Shown one piece after another: positions 40,190 through 50,575 of a DNA stretch of 64,000 nt; the stretch's first letter is position 1; every line of letters starts with the position of its first letter. Source of the stretch: Pseudoips prasinana (Eukaryota > Arthropoda > Insecta > Lepidoptera > Nolidae); NCBI GenBank assembly GCA_951640165.1, contig OX621251.1:28110893-28174892 (forward strand), read 5' to 3'. A program made the position numbers and the translations under genes. Below the pieces are notes generated by a model. The model was not told where the DNA came from and ran no database searches. It was given only the letters and a program-made list of their open reading frames with translations.

Positions 40190-40862
40190 ATGTCAATTTA
40201 TAATGGCTAAATAATATTTTCACGGAACTGTGTATTACTTGGCCAATTTTACAATCTAGCATGAACCAGTCAGTGTAAATTTAATAAGCAAGAAATGTCA
40301 ATATGAAAATATAACAATCTAATGATCCGTTAAAAAAATATGAGTCTGACGGCTCGATTTAAAATGTACATAGATATTACTTTGACATGAAATTACGTAC
40401 CGCTATAAGGCACACTTCATTATTCTCATTGCTTTGACTGCTTTTCTGCAATAAACATTCGTACCACGTGTTAAACCGAACGACTCCGTGACGACAGCGT
40501 GATTAAATACCTTCGCCTCGTAAGGGTTTAAAAAATACAAAGCTATAAATAAAGCTCAAGGTGATTTGGTGATGGATTGAGGAGGTTAGAGTTTTTTGGA
40601 AAGGGTCCTTTTTAATCAATGTCTAAGTGTCGTGGGAGTTATACGCTTAACCAAGATTAAATAAGGGTTGGTTTGTTGGGAATTAAGGTTACAATAAAAT
40701 AAGAGCCAGCCAAGTGTGAGTCGGACCTGTGTAAAAAAGAAGTTTTCATATTTATTGAGGTAAACTTTCAACAATTTAAACGAAAAATTAGTTTTAGAAA
40801 TAATTTCCTCTGAATGTAAAAATATCTCAGATTTTCTATAACTACCTATAAAATTTAAACAT
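40190..40862. other. No gene; scrap of repeat F
   Basis: Mostly unassigned. 40693-40730 (ccagccaagtgtgagtcgg) is the terminal piece of repeat F in reverse. The minus frame 40616..40927 is not supported. Confidence 0.4.
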
Positions 40863-40914
40863 TTGGGGACAACTAACACACGGCCATATGATCCAAAACA
40901 ATAAAGAATTTGTA

Positions 40915-41049
40915 CAGACGCCAGCATATCAACTTACCGCAATCTGTCAAATTTCCCCAATTGATAGTGAACCCTATGCTAATGTGATAAAGTTGCAAAT
41001 CCATAAAAGAAATTTGACAGGTTGGGGTAGCTGGATGTGCTGGCGTCTG
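40915..41049 (+). mobile_element. MITE-1, complete, inside SINE-B
   Basis: 135 bp between TA dinucleotides (40913-40914, 41050-41051). In uninterrupted SINE-B copies the site reads 'gcttgtactatgg' with one TA, which proves TA duplication for the family. Confidence 0.9.
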
Positions 41050-41088
41050 TACTATGGTAACCAGACAACCAATTAACATACCTACTTA

Positions 41089-41393
41089 TCTATACATATA
41101 ATAAAATCGTAGGAAAGTCAAAACTGTACATTGAATTTTTTTAAAGGATACTTGGGGCGTGATCTACAATCGATATCGAAGCCAAAAATATAGTAATTAG
41201 AATTTTTGTCTGTTTGTCTGTATGTATGTCCGGGCTAAACTCAAAAAGTACTGCATTTACTTCAAATTTGAATGAATATTACTAAGAGGTCGGGTCAACA
41301 TATAAGCTACATATTATCACGCTATCATCTACGGGGGAGGAGCTGTGGTAATTTATAAAATTTAACGCGGGTAAAACTGCGGGGCCCAGCTAG
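41089..41393 (+). mobile_element. Helitron of the long subfamily, inside SINE-B
   Basis: 305 bp: starts TCTATACATATAATAAAATC after an A, ends CGGGGCCCAGCTAG before a T. Interior 'tgatctacaatcgatatcg' and 'gtctgtatgtatgtccggg'. The precise A|T insertion without duplication in SINE-B fits the Helitron mechanism. Confidence 0.9.
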
Positions 41394-41537
41394 TATATTT
41401 ATAAATACAAAGATATTATAGATAACTTACATCCAGACAATCGGCCGTCCAATCACGTCACTTTATTACGTTTGTGCCTAGTAGTATTAATTGTGGAAAA
41501 TTCCACTACATTACGGCTTTTTAGTATATGTACAGCA

Positions 41538-41790
41538 GAGATGTGCTGTGTGGCTGATGGCATAGAATATCGCCAATCCATTTCATCCCGTGGAGATCGT
41601 AGAAGTCATCCCGAGGGAATATCTACCAGAGAACGGGCAGCAGCGTCTCTCTGTGGACTATGACCATCATACTGCAATCGCCAACCCGTCTGCCAAGTGT
41701 GGCCATTATGGCATATCCCTCCAAATGATGGGCACAACTGGCTTGTGGAAATCTTTTGAGGAGGCCAGTAGTGATGACGATGACACCCAG
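41538..41790 (+). mobile_element. SINE-E copy
   Basis: 'gtgctgtgtggctgatggca', 'tttcatcccgtggagatcg', 'gagggaatatctaccagaga', 'aacccgtctgccaagtgtgg', and a diverged 3' end (gaggccagtagtgatgacga). Frames here are repeat by-products. Confidence 0.7.
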
Positions 41791-41909
41791 GCACAGAACA
41801 AATAAGCATATTGTTTACTTTTTTGAGTTGATTGAGCTGCCCAGTTGTAGTTAGGTGTCCACATATTCATACTCTATTCTGTTTGTTTATTTCCGTAAGA
41901 TCAATGGTA

Positions 41910-42040
41910 CAGACGCCAGCACATCAAGCTACCCCAATCTGTTTAATTTCCTTAATTGAAAGTGAACCTTATGCTTATGTGCTAGAGCGGAAAATGTTTA
42001 AAATAAATTTGATAGATTGGGGAAGCTCGAGGTGCTGTAC
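41910..42040 (+). mobile_element. MITE-1 with altered right end
   Basis: The left end CAGACGCCAGCACATC follows TA. On the right the expected GGCGTCTG is replaced ('gaggtgctgtacggtacc'). The right half is duplicated in inverted form by the palindrome at 41991-42157. Confidence 0.75.
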
Positions 42041-42157
42041 GGTACCTATTCTTAACTTTTACGAGTTGATCGGCCCCATCAACTCGTAAAAGTTAAGAAT
42101 AGGTACCGTACAGCACCTCGAGCTTCCCCAATCTATCAAATTTATTTTAAACATTTT
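41991..42157. repeat. Perfect inverted repeat, 80-bp arms, 7-bp loop
   Basis: Left arm 41991-42070, loop cggcccc, right arm 42078-42157; every one of the 80 positions pairs by my reading. The arm holds the right half of a MITE-1 plus about 30 bp of adjacent DNA (cctattcttaacttttacga), so the duplicated block ignores the element border. Confidence 0.92.
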
Positions 42158-42159
42158 CT

Positions 42160-42499
42160 GTCTAGCAGAAATAGTTAAGGGCAATACAAATACAAATGAA
42201 GAGTAAAGTTTTTTTTATCCTTATCTTTTTAAACTGATCAAACCTACATGCAGATGGGTTATACAACGATTTCTGTTAATTTCCAAGACATCATCAACAA
42301 CTCAATGCAAGTACCTTTCCAATGATTGATGAACGCGTAATATAAAATCGTTAACCTAAAATCGAGCCCCTCTTTAACCCTATTACAGCCTATTGACCTC
42401 CGAAATCTGATCGACTCTCAAAAAAGTAATAAATACCTTCGGGTTTTAATAAAGGAATAAATACAGTTAGGTTATTAAGGACCGCATTAGTATAGGTTG
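42160..42499. other. No gene recognised
   Basis: AT-rich unassigned DNA. Confidence 0.4.
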
Positions 42500-42722
42500 T
42501 ATAGGTTTTAATAATAACATTAATAATTTTAATGTTGTGTTTCCGAGTGTGAGTAAGGTCGCCAGAGCTCATTAGGGTGGGGGGAAGGATCAGCAACACT
42601 TGTTTGCTGACTTTCAAAGGCCGGCAACGCACCCGCGACACCTCTGGTGTTGCGAGTGTCCATGGGCGGCGGTGATCACTTACCATCAGGTCACTTGCTC
42701 GTTTGTCGCCCTCTGACATAAA
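42500..42722 (+). repeat. Dispersed repeat A, best 3' end
   Basis: 'ataacattaataattttaat', 'gtgagtaaggtcgccagagc', 'ccggcaacgcacccgcgac', 'ctctggtgttgcgagtgtcc', 'gggcggcggtgatcacttac', 'cttgctcgtttgtcgcc', then an A-rich end. Its 5' part is missing. Confidence 0.7.
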
Positions 42723-43078
42723 AAACAAGTTTCGGCGCTAAATGTTGCACGTTCGGCGAAATACTCGTTTGTAGGTCAGATGGGTATCAAGCAGGAATCT
42801 GTGAAAAACAGGCAAAGCGAGATTACTTTGTGACGCCAAAGGGAATATTCAATTTAGTTGGGAATAGCCCCGAGTGTTAGCTCCGAAGACATTATTTACA
42901 TAGCTATTCAGGTATCCGAGATGGACGTTGCAATCCTAACAGTGACAGCCAATAAGCGTCTTGATATAGCCCAAAGACGAGCTTTAAGGATTATCGATGA
43001 TCATCTACTCCAATGGGCAACTACTATAATTGTTAAATGCATAATATATAAAATGTATGTGTGTCATATGGCAATCAG
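42723..43078. other. No gene recognised
   Basis: Unassigned. The plus frame 42858..43157 runs into the TA microsatellite and is not supported as a gene, although 'ERLDIAQRRALRII'-like residues (NKRLDIAQRRALRIIDD) could be an old LINE scrap. Confidence 0.35.
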
Positions 43079-43106
43079 TACCGCTAGACCAAAGTGGCAA
43101 TCAATT

Positions 43107-43155
<49 letters not shown>

Positions 43156-43213
43156 AGATATATATGTCACATACATATATATGTCAGTTGATTGCCACTT
43201 TGGTCTAGCGGTA
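43079..43213. repeat. Inverted SINE-D heads around a TA microsatellite
   Basis: Left arm 43079-43108 and right arm 43184-43213 are reverse complements with one mismatch (taccgctagaccaaag... / ...ctttggtctagcggta). Between them lies a TA run (43109-43150) and ATATGT-type repeats. A long cruciform-capable locus. Confidence 0.85.
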
Positions 43214-43330
43214 ACAGTTTGAACTGCGGATGGTCGTCGGTTATCATATGCAGGGAACAACGAAAAGTGATATTGGGATTTTTATTAAGAAACATTCAGC
43301 TCAGAATCTAGAATTTGGTGGATTGCTTAC
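43184..43330 (+). mobile_element. SINE-D head copy
   Basis: 'ccactttggtctagcggtaa', 'tgaactgcggatggtcg', 'aaaagtgatattgggatttt', 'cagctcagaatctagaattt': decayed 5' half of SINE-D. Confidence 0.6.
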
Positions 43331-43752
43331 TCCACGCGGTTATAAGTTCTTATGGAACTAATGGTGATTGATTCAGGTGATATGGATGAAATCTTTACTT
43401 CTGGTGAGAGGGTCTATGGCGGAACGCGGCGCCAGGCAAGCCAAATTTGGCAGCGAGTTTTAAGACAAAGAAAAACTCGAGATCGTGTGTTACGTTTTTT
43501 GTATTATAAAAATGTTCTAGTTCCTCAATACAATTTTACAACTTTTTACGTTTAAAAAAGGCTGAAAAAGTTAGTTAAACCACAGAAGTCATGATATACG
43601 TTAATGTGTACATTGTGGACAAACAAATGAGTTTAGCTGACATTTCGTATTATTAAGGTGACAAGGGCTAAATGCACACGATAATAAATCAGACAGAATA
43701 AAAGTTGTTTTTGCACTTCCGCTCCAATATCTGGCACACGGCACGCCCACAA
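43331..43752. other. No gene; old repeat scrap
   Basis: 43365-43440 (gattcaggtgatatggatg, ggtctatggcgg) matches 4475-4530, an old dispersed repeat. The 67-codon plus frame is not supported. Confidence 0.4.
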
Positions 43753-43792
43753 CTAATGATGTTTGTGTACCTCCATACACAAACATCATTAG
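43753..43792. repeat. Perfect inverted repeat, 17-bp arms, 6-bp loop
   Basis: 'ctaatgatgtttgtgta' (43753-43769), loop cctcca, 'tacacaaacatcattag' (43776-43792). Confidence 0.9.
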
Positions 43793-44305
43793 ATACCAAC
43801 ACTTCACATTGATGATATGAGACTACTCTCATGTTCTTCAAAATAAAGTGTTGGCGAATAATATACACTATTTTATTTTAGTTTATCTCCTTCTTCCTTT
43901 TGACAACGATTAAAACAAATATGTTTTTTTTCCTTTTTTACTGACATTAAACCCACCCACATATAAAGAAAACTAAAAATACTATTAGTGTAACTTTGAT
44001 TCCCGTATCACATTTAACCTTCTAAAACCAACATCGGGATAAACTCACCGCCCAATAGGGTTTGCAGAGAGATGAACTCTTTCATGAAACCTGTACTGGA
44101 TGCCGACATACATCATGATGCCTTAAATTGTTTCAAGTCCAAAATCTTGAAGTAACTCAACACTACTGTTAACTCGTCATAGATATGTCACTCTTCTATA
44201 GCCTAAATAATCTCAAGTACCGATTATTTGTCATATTTGGAGAATGTTGGTTAACCCGTAATTGGCTAGTGTGTAAGTCTAATTTGTTAAAAATATATTC
44301 ATAAG

Positions 44306-44336
<31 letters not shown>

Positions 44337-45160
44337 ATGCACAACCGAGGGTAAACCTGCAGTTAATAAATAAAAATAAATGAATCAATGTTTTTAAACG
44401 AAGTATGCGTGTTTATTGATATATTCTCAATTTTATTTTCATAATTTTTTTCTGCTAATGTTATTTTAATGCTGTGGGTGTAACAATTTACATTACAATA
44501 ATGTCATAATAATAAAAACAATATAAAAATGACTAAGCAATTCATCTAGCCCAGAAGTACAACTATCTATCTTAATCTATAATGAACATGGATCCGAAAG
44601 GTGCTGCGCCTACGACACCTTGATATAATAAATGTATGATCTGTGTTTGTTATTCTAACTCGACCAAAGAATTCAAATTTCTACTCACTCAGCATACAAT
44701 TATTTTTCACAATAGTTTCACGGACTTTCGTTCTGGTTCGCAATTACTCATATGTCAAAGTCACCAAGTGTTAAAAGGTTATTCACCTCATAATATTTTA
44801 ACGTTGGGACTTTTTGCGTTTCATAAAGCATGTTTGTTTAAATGTAGAACACGTTGAGTGTTTATGTTAGGAATTTTGGGGTAATTTCCCTTTAGGCTCC
44901 GCCAGTACGTATTTGATTTGCGTATTTGTATTTCTGCTTGTACGCATTTGTGTTAATAACGACTACTTCTTCTTCATTTCTCTCTCAGATTAACCCGTTG
45001 CTCCATGAATTCTGGTAGCTAGCCACCTGAGTTCATCGAAATACTGCAATCTCACAACGAAACCCGTAGGGAGTGGCTCCCCTTTGGGGTTCAGTGACAA
45101 TTAATGTCATGATTTAACAAACTACTAATGGTAATAAAGATTTTTTTTAATAATATTATT
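43793..45160. other. Unassigned DNA with a TA microsatellite
   Basis: AT-rich; TA run at about 44308-44333. No repeat family or exon recognised. The frame 44636..44857 has no motif. Confidence 0.4.
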
Positions 45161-45350
45161 GAAGTTATACTTCTTTTGGCGCGATGGAGAAAAATGATGA
45201 GAGTGAATTTTTACGATGCGCGCGCATCGTAAAAATAACAGCATGACGTTAGTTCTAGGTGGTATGAAAATTGATAACTATGTTCAAGTTGTATATTAAG
45301 AAGTATAACTTCTAACGCGTGTACATAAGTACACACAAGTTTTTTTTTTA
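45161..45350 (+). mobile_element. MITE-6, single-unit copy, inverted relative to 12680
   Basis: Ends 'gaagttatacttcttttgg' and 'taagaagtataacttc', with homology running on to 'acacacaagttttttttt'. One GC palindrome (tttacgatgcg...cgcatcgtaaa), compared with three units in the other copy. Confidence 0.8.
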
Positions 45351-45654
45351 CAGTTATCCTAAGAGGCTTTCACTGATTCACCGAACCTTATGGAAAAACG
45401 GACGGTTCAAGTATATAAGACTGCAAACTACCCCCTTAGGGGTTAAAACTTAGGCTCTGGGACGACGATCAGTAACGACTTGGAGAAGGAAGAAGATGAG
45501 AAGGCCTATTTTTGTTATTATCAATCGAATTGGTAGAATTAAAAACGACAATACACAGTACGGGAAGCCACTAGTGACCTCTCGGGCTCAAAGGCTAGAA
45601 CGGATAGCTTTCACCCATTGTATATAGGGGTCATCTATGTTGTAAATAGTACCT
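45351..45654. other. No gene recognised
   Basis: Unassigned. A TATATAAG motif (45412) and TCAGT (45469) are too far apart for a normal core promoter. Confidence 0.3.
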
Positions 45655-46015
45655 TTGGCTGCGTCATTTGTCTGGCGGTAACGTGTTCAACCGCAGCTGA
45701 TGTGGTCCTGGGTTCAAATCCCGGGTCGCACCAAATAGTGATGTTGGGATTTTCCTATTCAGAATTTTTTTCAGTATCAGTCCGAAGTTTGGGAGTTAGT
45801 GCTATTACACCCCTGTGCCTCGGAGAGCACATAAGCTGTCAGTCTTGTACCAGACCTCTTTCCGGTCGTATCGCAAGTCGTCACATCGGATCATGAGAAT
45901 GATGGAATAGAAAGTGCCCCTGTGTTTGAGCACACACTTGTGTACTTTAATTAGTCCCGCGCAGATGGCTTGTTTCCATTGTGACTGGCCGCCGTGGCCG
46001 AAATCAACTAGGAGA
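45655..46015 (+). mobile_element. SINE-D copy, full length
   Basis: 'tttgtctggcggtaacgtg', 'tcctgggttcaaatcccggg', 'gtgcctcggagagcacataa', 'ctctttccggtcgtatcg', 'gactggccgccgtggccgaa'. The 92-codon frame through it is a by-product. Confidence 0.85.
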
Positions 46016-46766
46016 ACATATCAATTTATTTTTTAATTTAAATAGTAACTGCGGAAATCAGCTTTATTTTTGTGGCAAGCATAAAATACCTGGTACAAAG
46101 CCACCGATATATTTCACTCCAATCACGGTGATGCATTGTCTAAATAAGTTAAGATTAATGTTCGGATATTCAGCATCAGGAAAGCCTGACAAATGGTGCC
46201 TCTGATGTATAACTAGAGTTGAGCGATAAATACCGAAATGCCAATGCGATGATTGTACACGCGTGGCACATAATATGTATCAGAAACTTTAAGCCAAATT
46301 ATTAGTAATCAACTTGGTGGTTACTACTGCATTTTATAAGGCTGACAAATGCGAGGTGGCCTGTAACTGATTTATTTATTTTAAAACACCCAGTAACTGT
46401 TATATCTTCATATATTTAAAATGTTAAAAACAATAAAAAAAAATAGTACATAAATATGGGTATCAAATGGAAGGGCTTGACTAGCAGATTACAATTAACT
46501 ATGACAAATGACGGGGGTTTCTTAAATTTTAAATTGTATAAATAAAGCCGACCAGTTCAAGATGTCCCGTAACTCGTAATAATATCATCCTGTCTTAAAT
46601 AATTAGTTATCAACTGAAATCTTTCAAATGGTCGAACTATTTCATTTGCTGGCACCTCATGACATATTTAATATATGTATAACATATTTAGGAATACCTA
46701 CAGCTCTAAATACAACCAATCTTACTGAGTACTTGTTTTAAACTATGTCATACCTATACCAGGTAA
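46016..46766. other. No gene recognised
   Basis: AT-rich; two related blocks ('tgacaaatg' with 'taactgatt' at 46340 and similar at 46500-46580) hint at an old duplication. Confidence 0.35.
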
Positions 46767-46985
46767 CTTTGTACAATTCAATCGATCCACAAACCAACAT
46801 TTACCGTATTTGCTCTTCGAGTTCCTTTTAAGCGCGCCCCGCCCCGTATTGCTACAGAATTGGCACGTCAATACTCAATTCTCAATAGAACATCGAAATT
46901 GGTATGTGTATTTTTGGGTGGTTTGACATTTGAAATGGATTGTAGTCATGATAAGTTCGACGTAAGTAATTTATCTATACAAATA
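46767..46985 (+). other. Unexplained open frame, no ATG start
   Basis: Open from the stop at 46764 to about 46983. It reads FALRVPFKRAPPRIATELAR, QYSILNRTSKL, and then VCVFLGGLTFEMDCSHDKFD. The GC-richer core (46825-46850) stands out from its flanks. GTATGT (46902) and GTAAGT (46961) could act as donors, but no convincing acceptor precedes. Either an exon or transposon coding remnant of unknown family, or chance; I do not recognise it. Confidence 0.2.
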
Positions 46986-47212
46986 ATATCATATAAATAA
47001 AATATAACTGTATCTTATACAAACTACAATTTTTTTTCAATATCGAAAGTAGGTGTCTGTCGTTTTTCTATGTAAAAAAGTATACATTTCTTGCTAAACC
47101 TAGCTTTGGGAGTTGATTAAGCGATGTATTTGAAAGTAAATTACTTGTGCTCATCTTTTTAATATTTCCACTCTTCATTTCCTTCTTGGATTTTCAGAAA
47201 ATACATACATAC

Positions 47213-47435
47213 ATACATAGACTCACGCCTGTCTCCCAGAGGGGTAGGCAGAGACAACGGACTTCCATTTGCAACGCTCCTTGCATAACTCTTTCGCTTC
47301 GTTTACTGACATTATATTCTTCATACATGCTCGCCGGTTTAGGGTACTTCTGACCTGACCTTTCCTAAGAACGCCTCCGATTTGATCAGAGAATGTTCTA
47401 CGAGGTCTTCCCCTTCCGGCTGTACCATTCACACA
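47213..47435 (-). pseudogene. LINE-G 3' coding end, inverted
   Basis: The minus frame reads [54 protein letters not shown], stop, followed by tandem 'atgtatgtatgtatg'. Intact over this stretch but 5'-truncated. Confidence 0.75.
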
Positions 47436-47710
47436 GGCGAGGTATACTTATTTTGTAAATCTTCTTTCAGAAAATAAATAGTGAATAACTATTAAATTAA
47501 ATGAGAATATCATATACACTATATATTCTTGTTTATACGTACTCCGTGGGAAATGTATGTAATATGGTCTAGGGCTTCATTTCAGTTTTTAGCAAGAAGC
47601 TACAAGATTCCCACCCAGAACAGATATTAGTGTACAGATATTAGTGCGATACATATATATGGGAGTTATGGTACCAATTACCATTCCGAAAGCCTTCCCT
47701 ATCAAGATGA
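47436..47710. other. No gene; SINE-B scrap
   Basis: 47608-47650 (gattcccacccagaacagat) is a short SINE-B B-box piece. The rest is unassigned. Confidence 0.35.
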
Positions 47711-48030
47711 TTGCCTTGTTAGTCTAGCGGTAGTGTGTTCAACCGCAGATAATTAGGCCCTGGGATCAAATCCCGGGTTGGGTCAAAAAGTGATTATGAG
47801 ATTTGCCGTAAAAAGAAATATCTCAGTATCAGCCCGTCTGGGAGTTGGCGTATTACACCCCCGTGCCTCGGAGAGCACGTGAGCCTTCAGTCCTGTACCT
47901 GACCTCTTTCCGGTCGTGTCGCTAGTCATCCCATCGGATCATGAAAGTGATGGAATAGAAAGTGCCCCTGTGTTTGCGCACACACTTCTGCACTATAATA
48001 TGTCTTGCGCAATTGGCTAGTCCCCAGACT
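47711..48030 (+). mobile_element. SINE-D copy
   Basis: 'ttgttagtctagcggtagtg', 'ccctgggatcaaatcccggg', 'ctcggagagcacgtgagcc', 'ctctttccggtcgtgtcgc', 'gcgcacacacttctgcacta', end 'caattggctagtcccc'. Confidence 0.8.
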
Positions 48031-48433
48031 AGCCATATATATATTGTTCAAATCAGTTTTAAGGAAAACTGTTAAGTTTTCTTAACTCTACCACGACTCC
48101 AAATAGTCTAGTTACTCGATGGAACTTACCGTTTTTAGTATAGATATTTTAAATACATTGTAGTTTCCGCTAGGGATGGCGCTAGTTAATGTTTTTGGGC
48201 AAAACTGCAAGTATCATCGAGGAAGTAATTATGATTATTATACAAAAAATATTAAAATTTTAAAAAGTATCTATTTGCACCACATTTACCGCAAATCAGT
48301 ACATTTACTCTAGAATTGGAGCCGGAAGTGTTTTGTTCGCAAAAATGATGATCATAAGGGATTTTGTTCAATTGTTAGAGTTGTATCTATTACTCATACA
48401 AATAGATACTAAAAAGTACTAAAATATATCTAA
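48031..48433. other. No gene recognised
   Basis: AT-rich unassigned DNA. Confidence 0.4.
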
Positions 48434-48775
48434 CTAGCTGTGCCCCGCGGTGTTACCCGCGTTAAATTTTATAAATTTTCTTTGCTATAAACCTCACGGA
48501 GCCCGAGACCTTTCCAACAAATGCAAAACCGTGGAAATCGGTTCGTGCCTTCTGGAGATATAGCGTCAGGAAGGAAAACTCGACTTATTTTTATATAGTA
48601 GTAGACTAGCTGAGCCCCGCGGTGTTACCCGCGTTAAATGTTATAAATTTTCTTTGCTATAAACCTCACGGAGCCCGAGACCTTTCCAACGAATGCAAAA
48701 CCGTGGAAATCGGTTCGTGCGTTCTGGAGTTATAGCGTCAGGGAGGAAAACACGACTTATTTTTATATAGTAAAT
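48434..48775 (-). mobile_element. Two tandem Helitron units, same orientation
   Basis: Unit 1 from CTAG at 48434 and unit 2 from CTAG at 48606, each about 170 bp: 'gccccgcggtgttacccgcg', 'cctcacggagcccgagacct', 'gcaaaaccgtggaaatcggt', 'cgacttatttttatatagta'. The units are nearly identical. Confidence 0.8.
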
Positions 48776-48817
48776 ATATTAATACATAAAATATATTTTA
48801 ATGCCATTTATATTTAA

Positions 48818-49138
48818 CTAGCTGTGCCCCGCGGTTTTACCCGCGTTAAGTTTTATAAATTATCACAGCTCCTCCCCTGTAGCTGGTAGCGTGATAATAT
48901 GTAGCCTATATGTTGACCCGACCTTTTAGTAATATTCATTCAAAATTTGAAGTAAATCTATGCAGTATTTTTTAAGATTAGCCCGGACATACATACAGAC
49001 AATTAGACACACAGACAAAAATTCTAGAAACTATATTTTTGGCTTTGATATCGATTGTAGATCACACCCCAAGTATCCTTTTTTTTAAATTTTCAATGTA
49101 CAGTTTTGACTTTCCTACGATTTTATTATATGTATAGA
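48818..49138 (-). mobile_element. Helitron of the long subfamily
   Basis: Complete: CTAGCTGTGCCCCGCGGTT end at left and 'cgattttattatatgtatag' at right, A|T flanks. Same orientation as the two units at 48434. Confidence 0.85.
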
Positions 49139-49445
49139 TAATTAGGAAATATAATTTAATTAATTTTAGAAATTATTCAGTTAAAAAGCCAATTTTTTAT
49201 GTTGTTATAAAAATTAGTGTTTATTGATTTTTATACTATTTTTCAATATTGATGGTTTTAGATTAAAGTATATTCACTAACACCTCTTGTCTGAATGGTT
49301 CTGTTTAAATTGAGGTAAGATTTCAGTATTAAGATAAGGACGGAAAATTTATGCTTTCACCGGGCCCAATGCGCACCAAGTGATAAGACCCAGCGAAACA
49401 AACTCAGCGGGTTCCTTTACTAGCAGTTTTAAGTTTATTAAAACT
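49139..49445. other. No gene recognised
   Basis: AT-rich unassigned DNA. Confidence 0.4.
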
Positions 49446-49605
49446 GGCCGAACGACGTGTTTCCAGACTCATACCACATGCGTTTATTCAAGGCTAGAGT
49501 GAACAGGCATCTTATGGATACGCGCGGTCCACCTTCGACCACATCTTCACCTAGCATCAGGTGACATCGTGGTCAAGCGCAAACTCATCAAGCATTAAAA
49601 AAAAT
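49446..49605 (+). pseudogene. LINE 3' end, same family as 3000-3300
   Basis: 'ccgaacgacgtgtttccaga', 'ttcaaggctagagtgaacag', 'acgcgcggtccaccttcgac', 'catcaggtgacatcgtggtc', then an A run. Only the last coding bases and the tail remain. Confidence 0.7.
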
Positions 49606-50145
49606 TGGAATATTCTCAGACGGTTCGGCGAATTATACTGAAATGTTATCGCGATGTCCATCAGCCATCCAGCTATAATAAAGATAAGTCATAACTGCAT
49701 TTAAACAGCGCTTCCATCATAAATGTAACTGGTGGATTCGATTCATTTCACAATATGAGAATGTCGCGATTCAATCAATTCACAAACGGGCAGAGGGTAA
49801 GTAAGGGTTATTACACTTTCACTAGGGTTGTCAACGTCACGGAAATTCCGGGAAATGAAAAGGGTTAAATTGAACACTGAAATATGCTCGTCATTGCCAC
49901 CCCGAGAGATTCATGTGCAGTGAAAACTCGTTAGGCATTTTAAATTAAACTTCGGGTACTCGTCAAAATTGCAGTTGAATTTTTTGCAGCGATGTGAGAG
50001 ATGATTACCTGCTAATAACATGTCCAAAAGACCTTTTAAATAAAAATACCTGAAAGTAAATTGCATATAAAATGTCCCGACACATATTTCAAATTAATGG
50101 CATTTCTAAAATTAAACCAAAAATAGCTGCGCGCAAACAGTGAAA
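49606..50145. other. No gene recognised
   Basis: Unassigned AT-rich DNA. Confidence 0.4.
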
Positions 50146-50290
50146 ACAGGCCAAGTGCGAGTCGTACTCGCGCACGAAGGGTTCCGTACCATTATCTATA
50201 AAAACGAGCAAAATATTCAAGTTTGTTATATGAGAGTTCCCTTAAATATTTATTTTATTTGGTTTTTAGTATTTGTTGTTATAGTGGCCA
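50146..50290 (-). repeat. Dispersed repeat F, second subfamily, inverted partial
   Basis: 'caggccaagtgcgagtcgta', 'gcgcacgaagggttccgtac', 'aaaaacgagca' and 'gtatttgttgttatagtggc' are the reverse of 26500-26620. Confidence 0.65.
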
Positions 50291-50575
50291 CAGAAATACA
50301 ACCAGTAAACCGCCAGGCCAGTCAATTAAAAACAAGTGCTTAATTCAATAAATAGACGAAGGTATTATATTTGTGATAAAATTTTATTACTGCCAGCCCT
50401 ACCGCAAGACCTGAGTTGTTTGTGCTGAGTCGATTGAGTATAACCGTAGCTATAAAGTGTCAAACGCCTCAGCATTGCTGTGTCACCACTTTACAGGCTC
50501 AATTGCATATGTAGTGGTAGGTATCTAATAACATGAGAAGGTAGGTTAAATTAAACTATTACATACATGGGAAAT
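50291..50575. other. No gene; short direct repeat partner
   Basis: 50390-50490 (gacctgagttgtttgtgctg ... gctgtgtcaccactttacag) has a decayed partner at 51632-51715 (ggcgttgtttgtgctgcgtt ... gctgtgtcgcaactttgtg). The two lie either side of SINE-E, about 1.2 kb apart. Confidence 0.45.

Larger units (their letters stand above)
40863..41440 (-). mobile_element. SINE-B split by a MITE-1 and a Helitron
   Basis: Three SINE-B pieces in order on the minus strand: 40863-40913 ('aacacacggccatatgatcc'), 41052-41088 ('ctatggtaaccagacaacc', 'catacctactta') and 41394-41440 ('tatatttataaatacaaag', 'acttacatccagaca'). Removing the two inserts restores a continuous SINE-B body. The tRNA head is missing. Confidence 0.85.

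Noticed and set aside
42858..43157. 99-codon plus frame as a gene
   Set aside because: Its end is encoded by the TA microsatellite; only a short block resembles LINE coding sequence.
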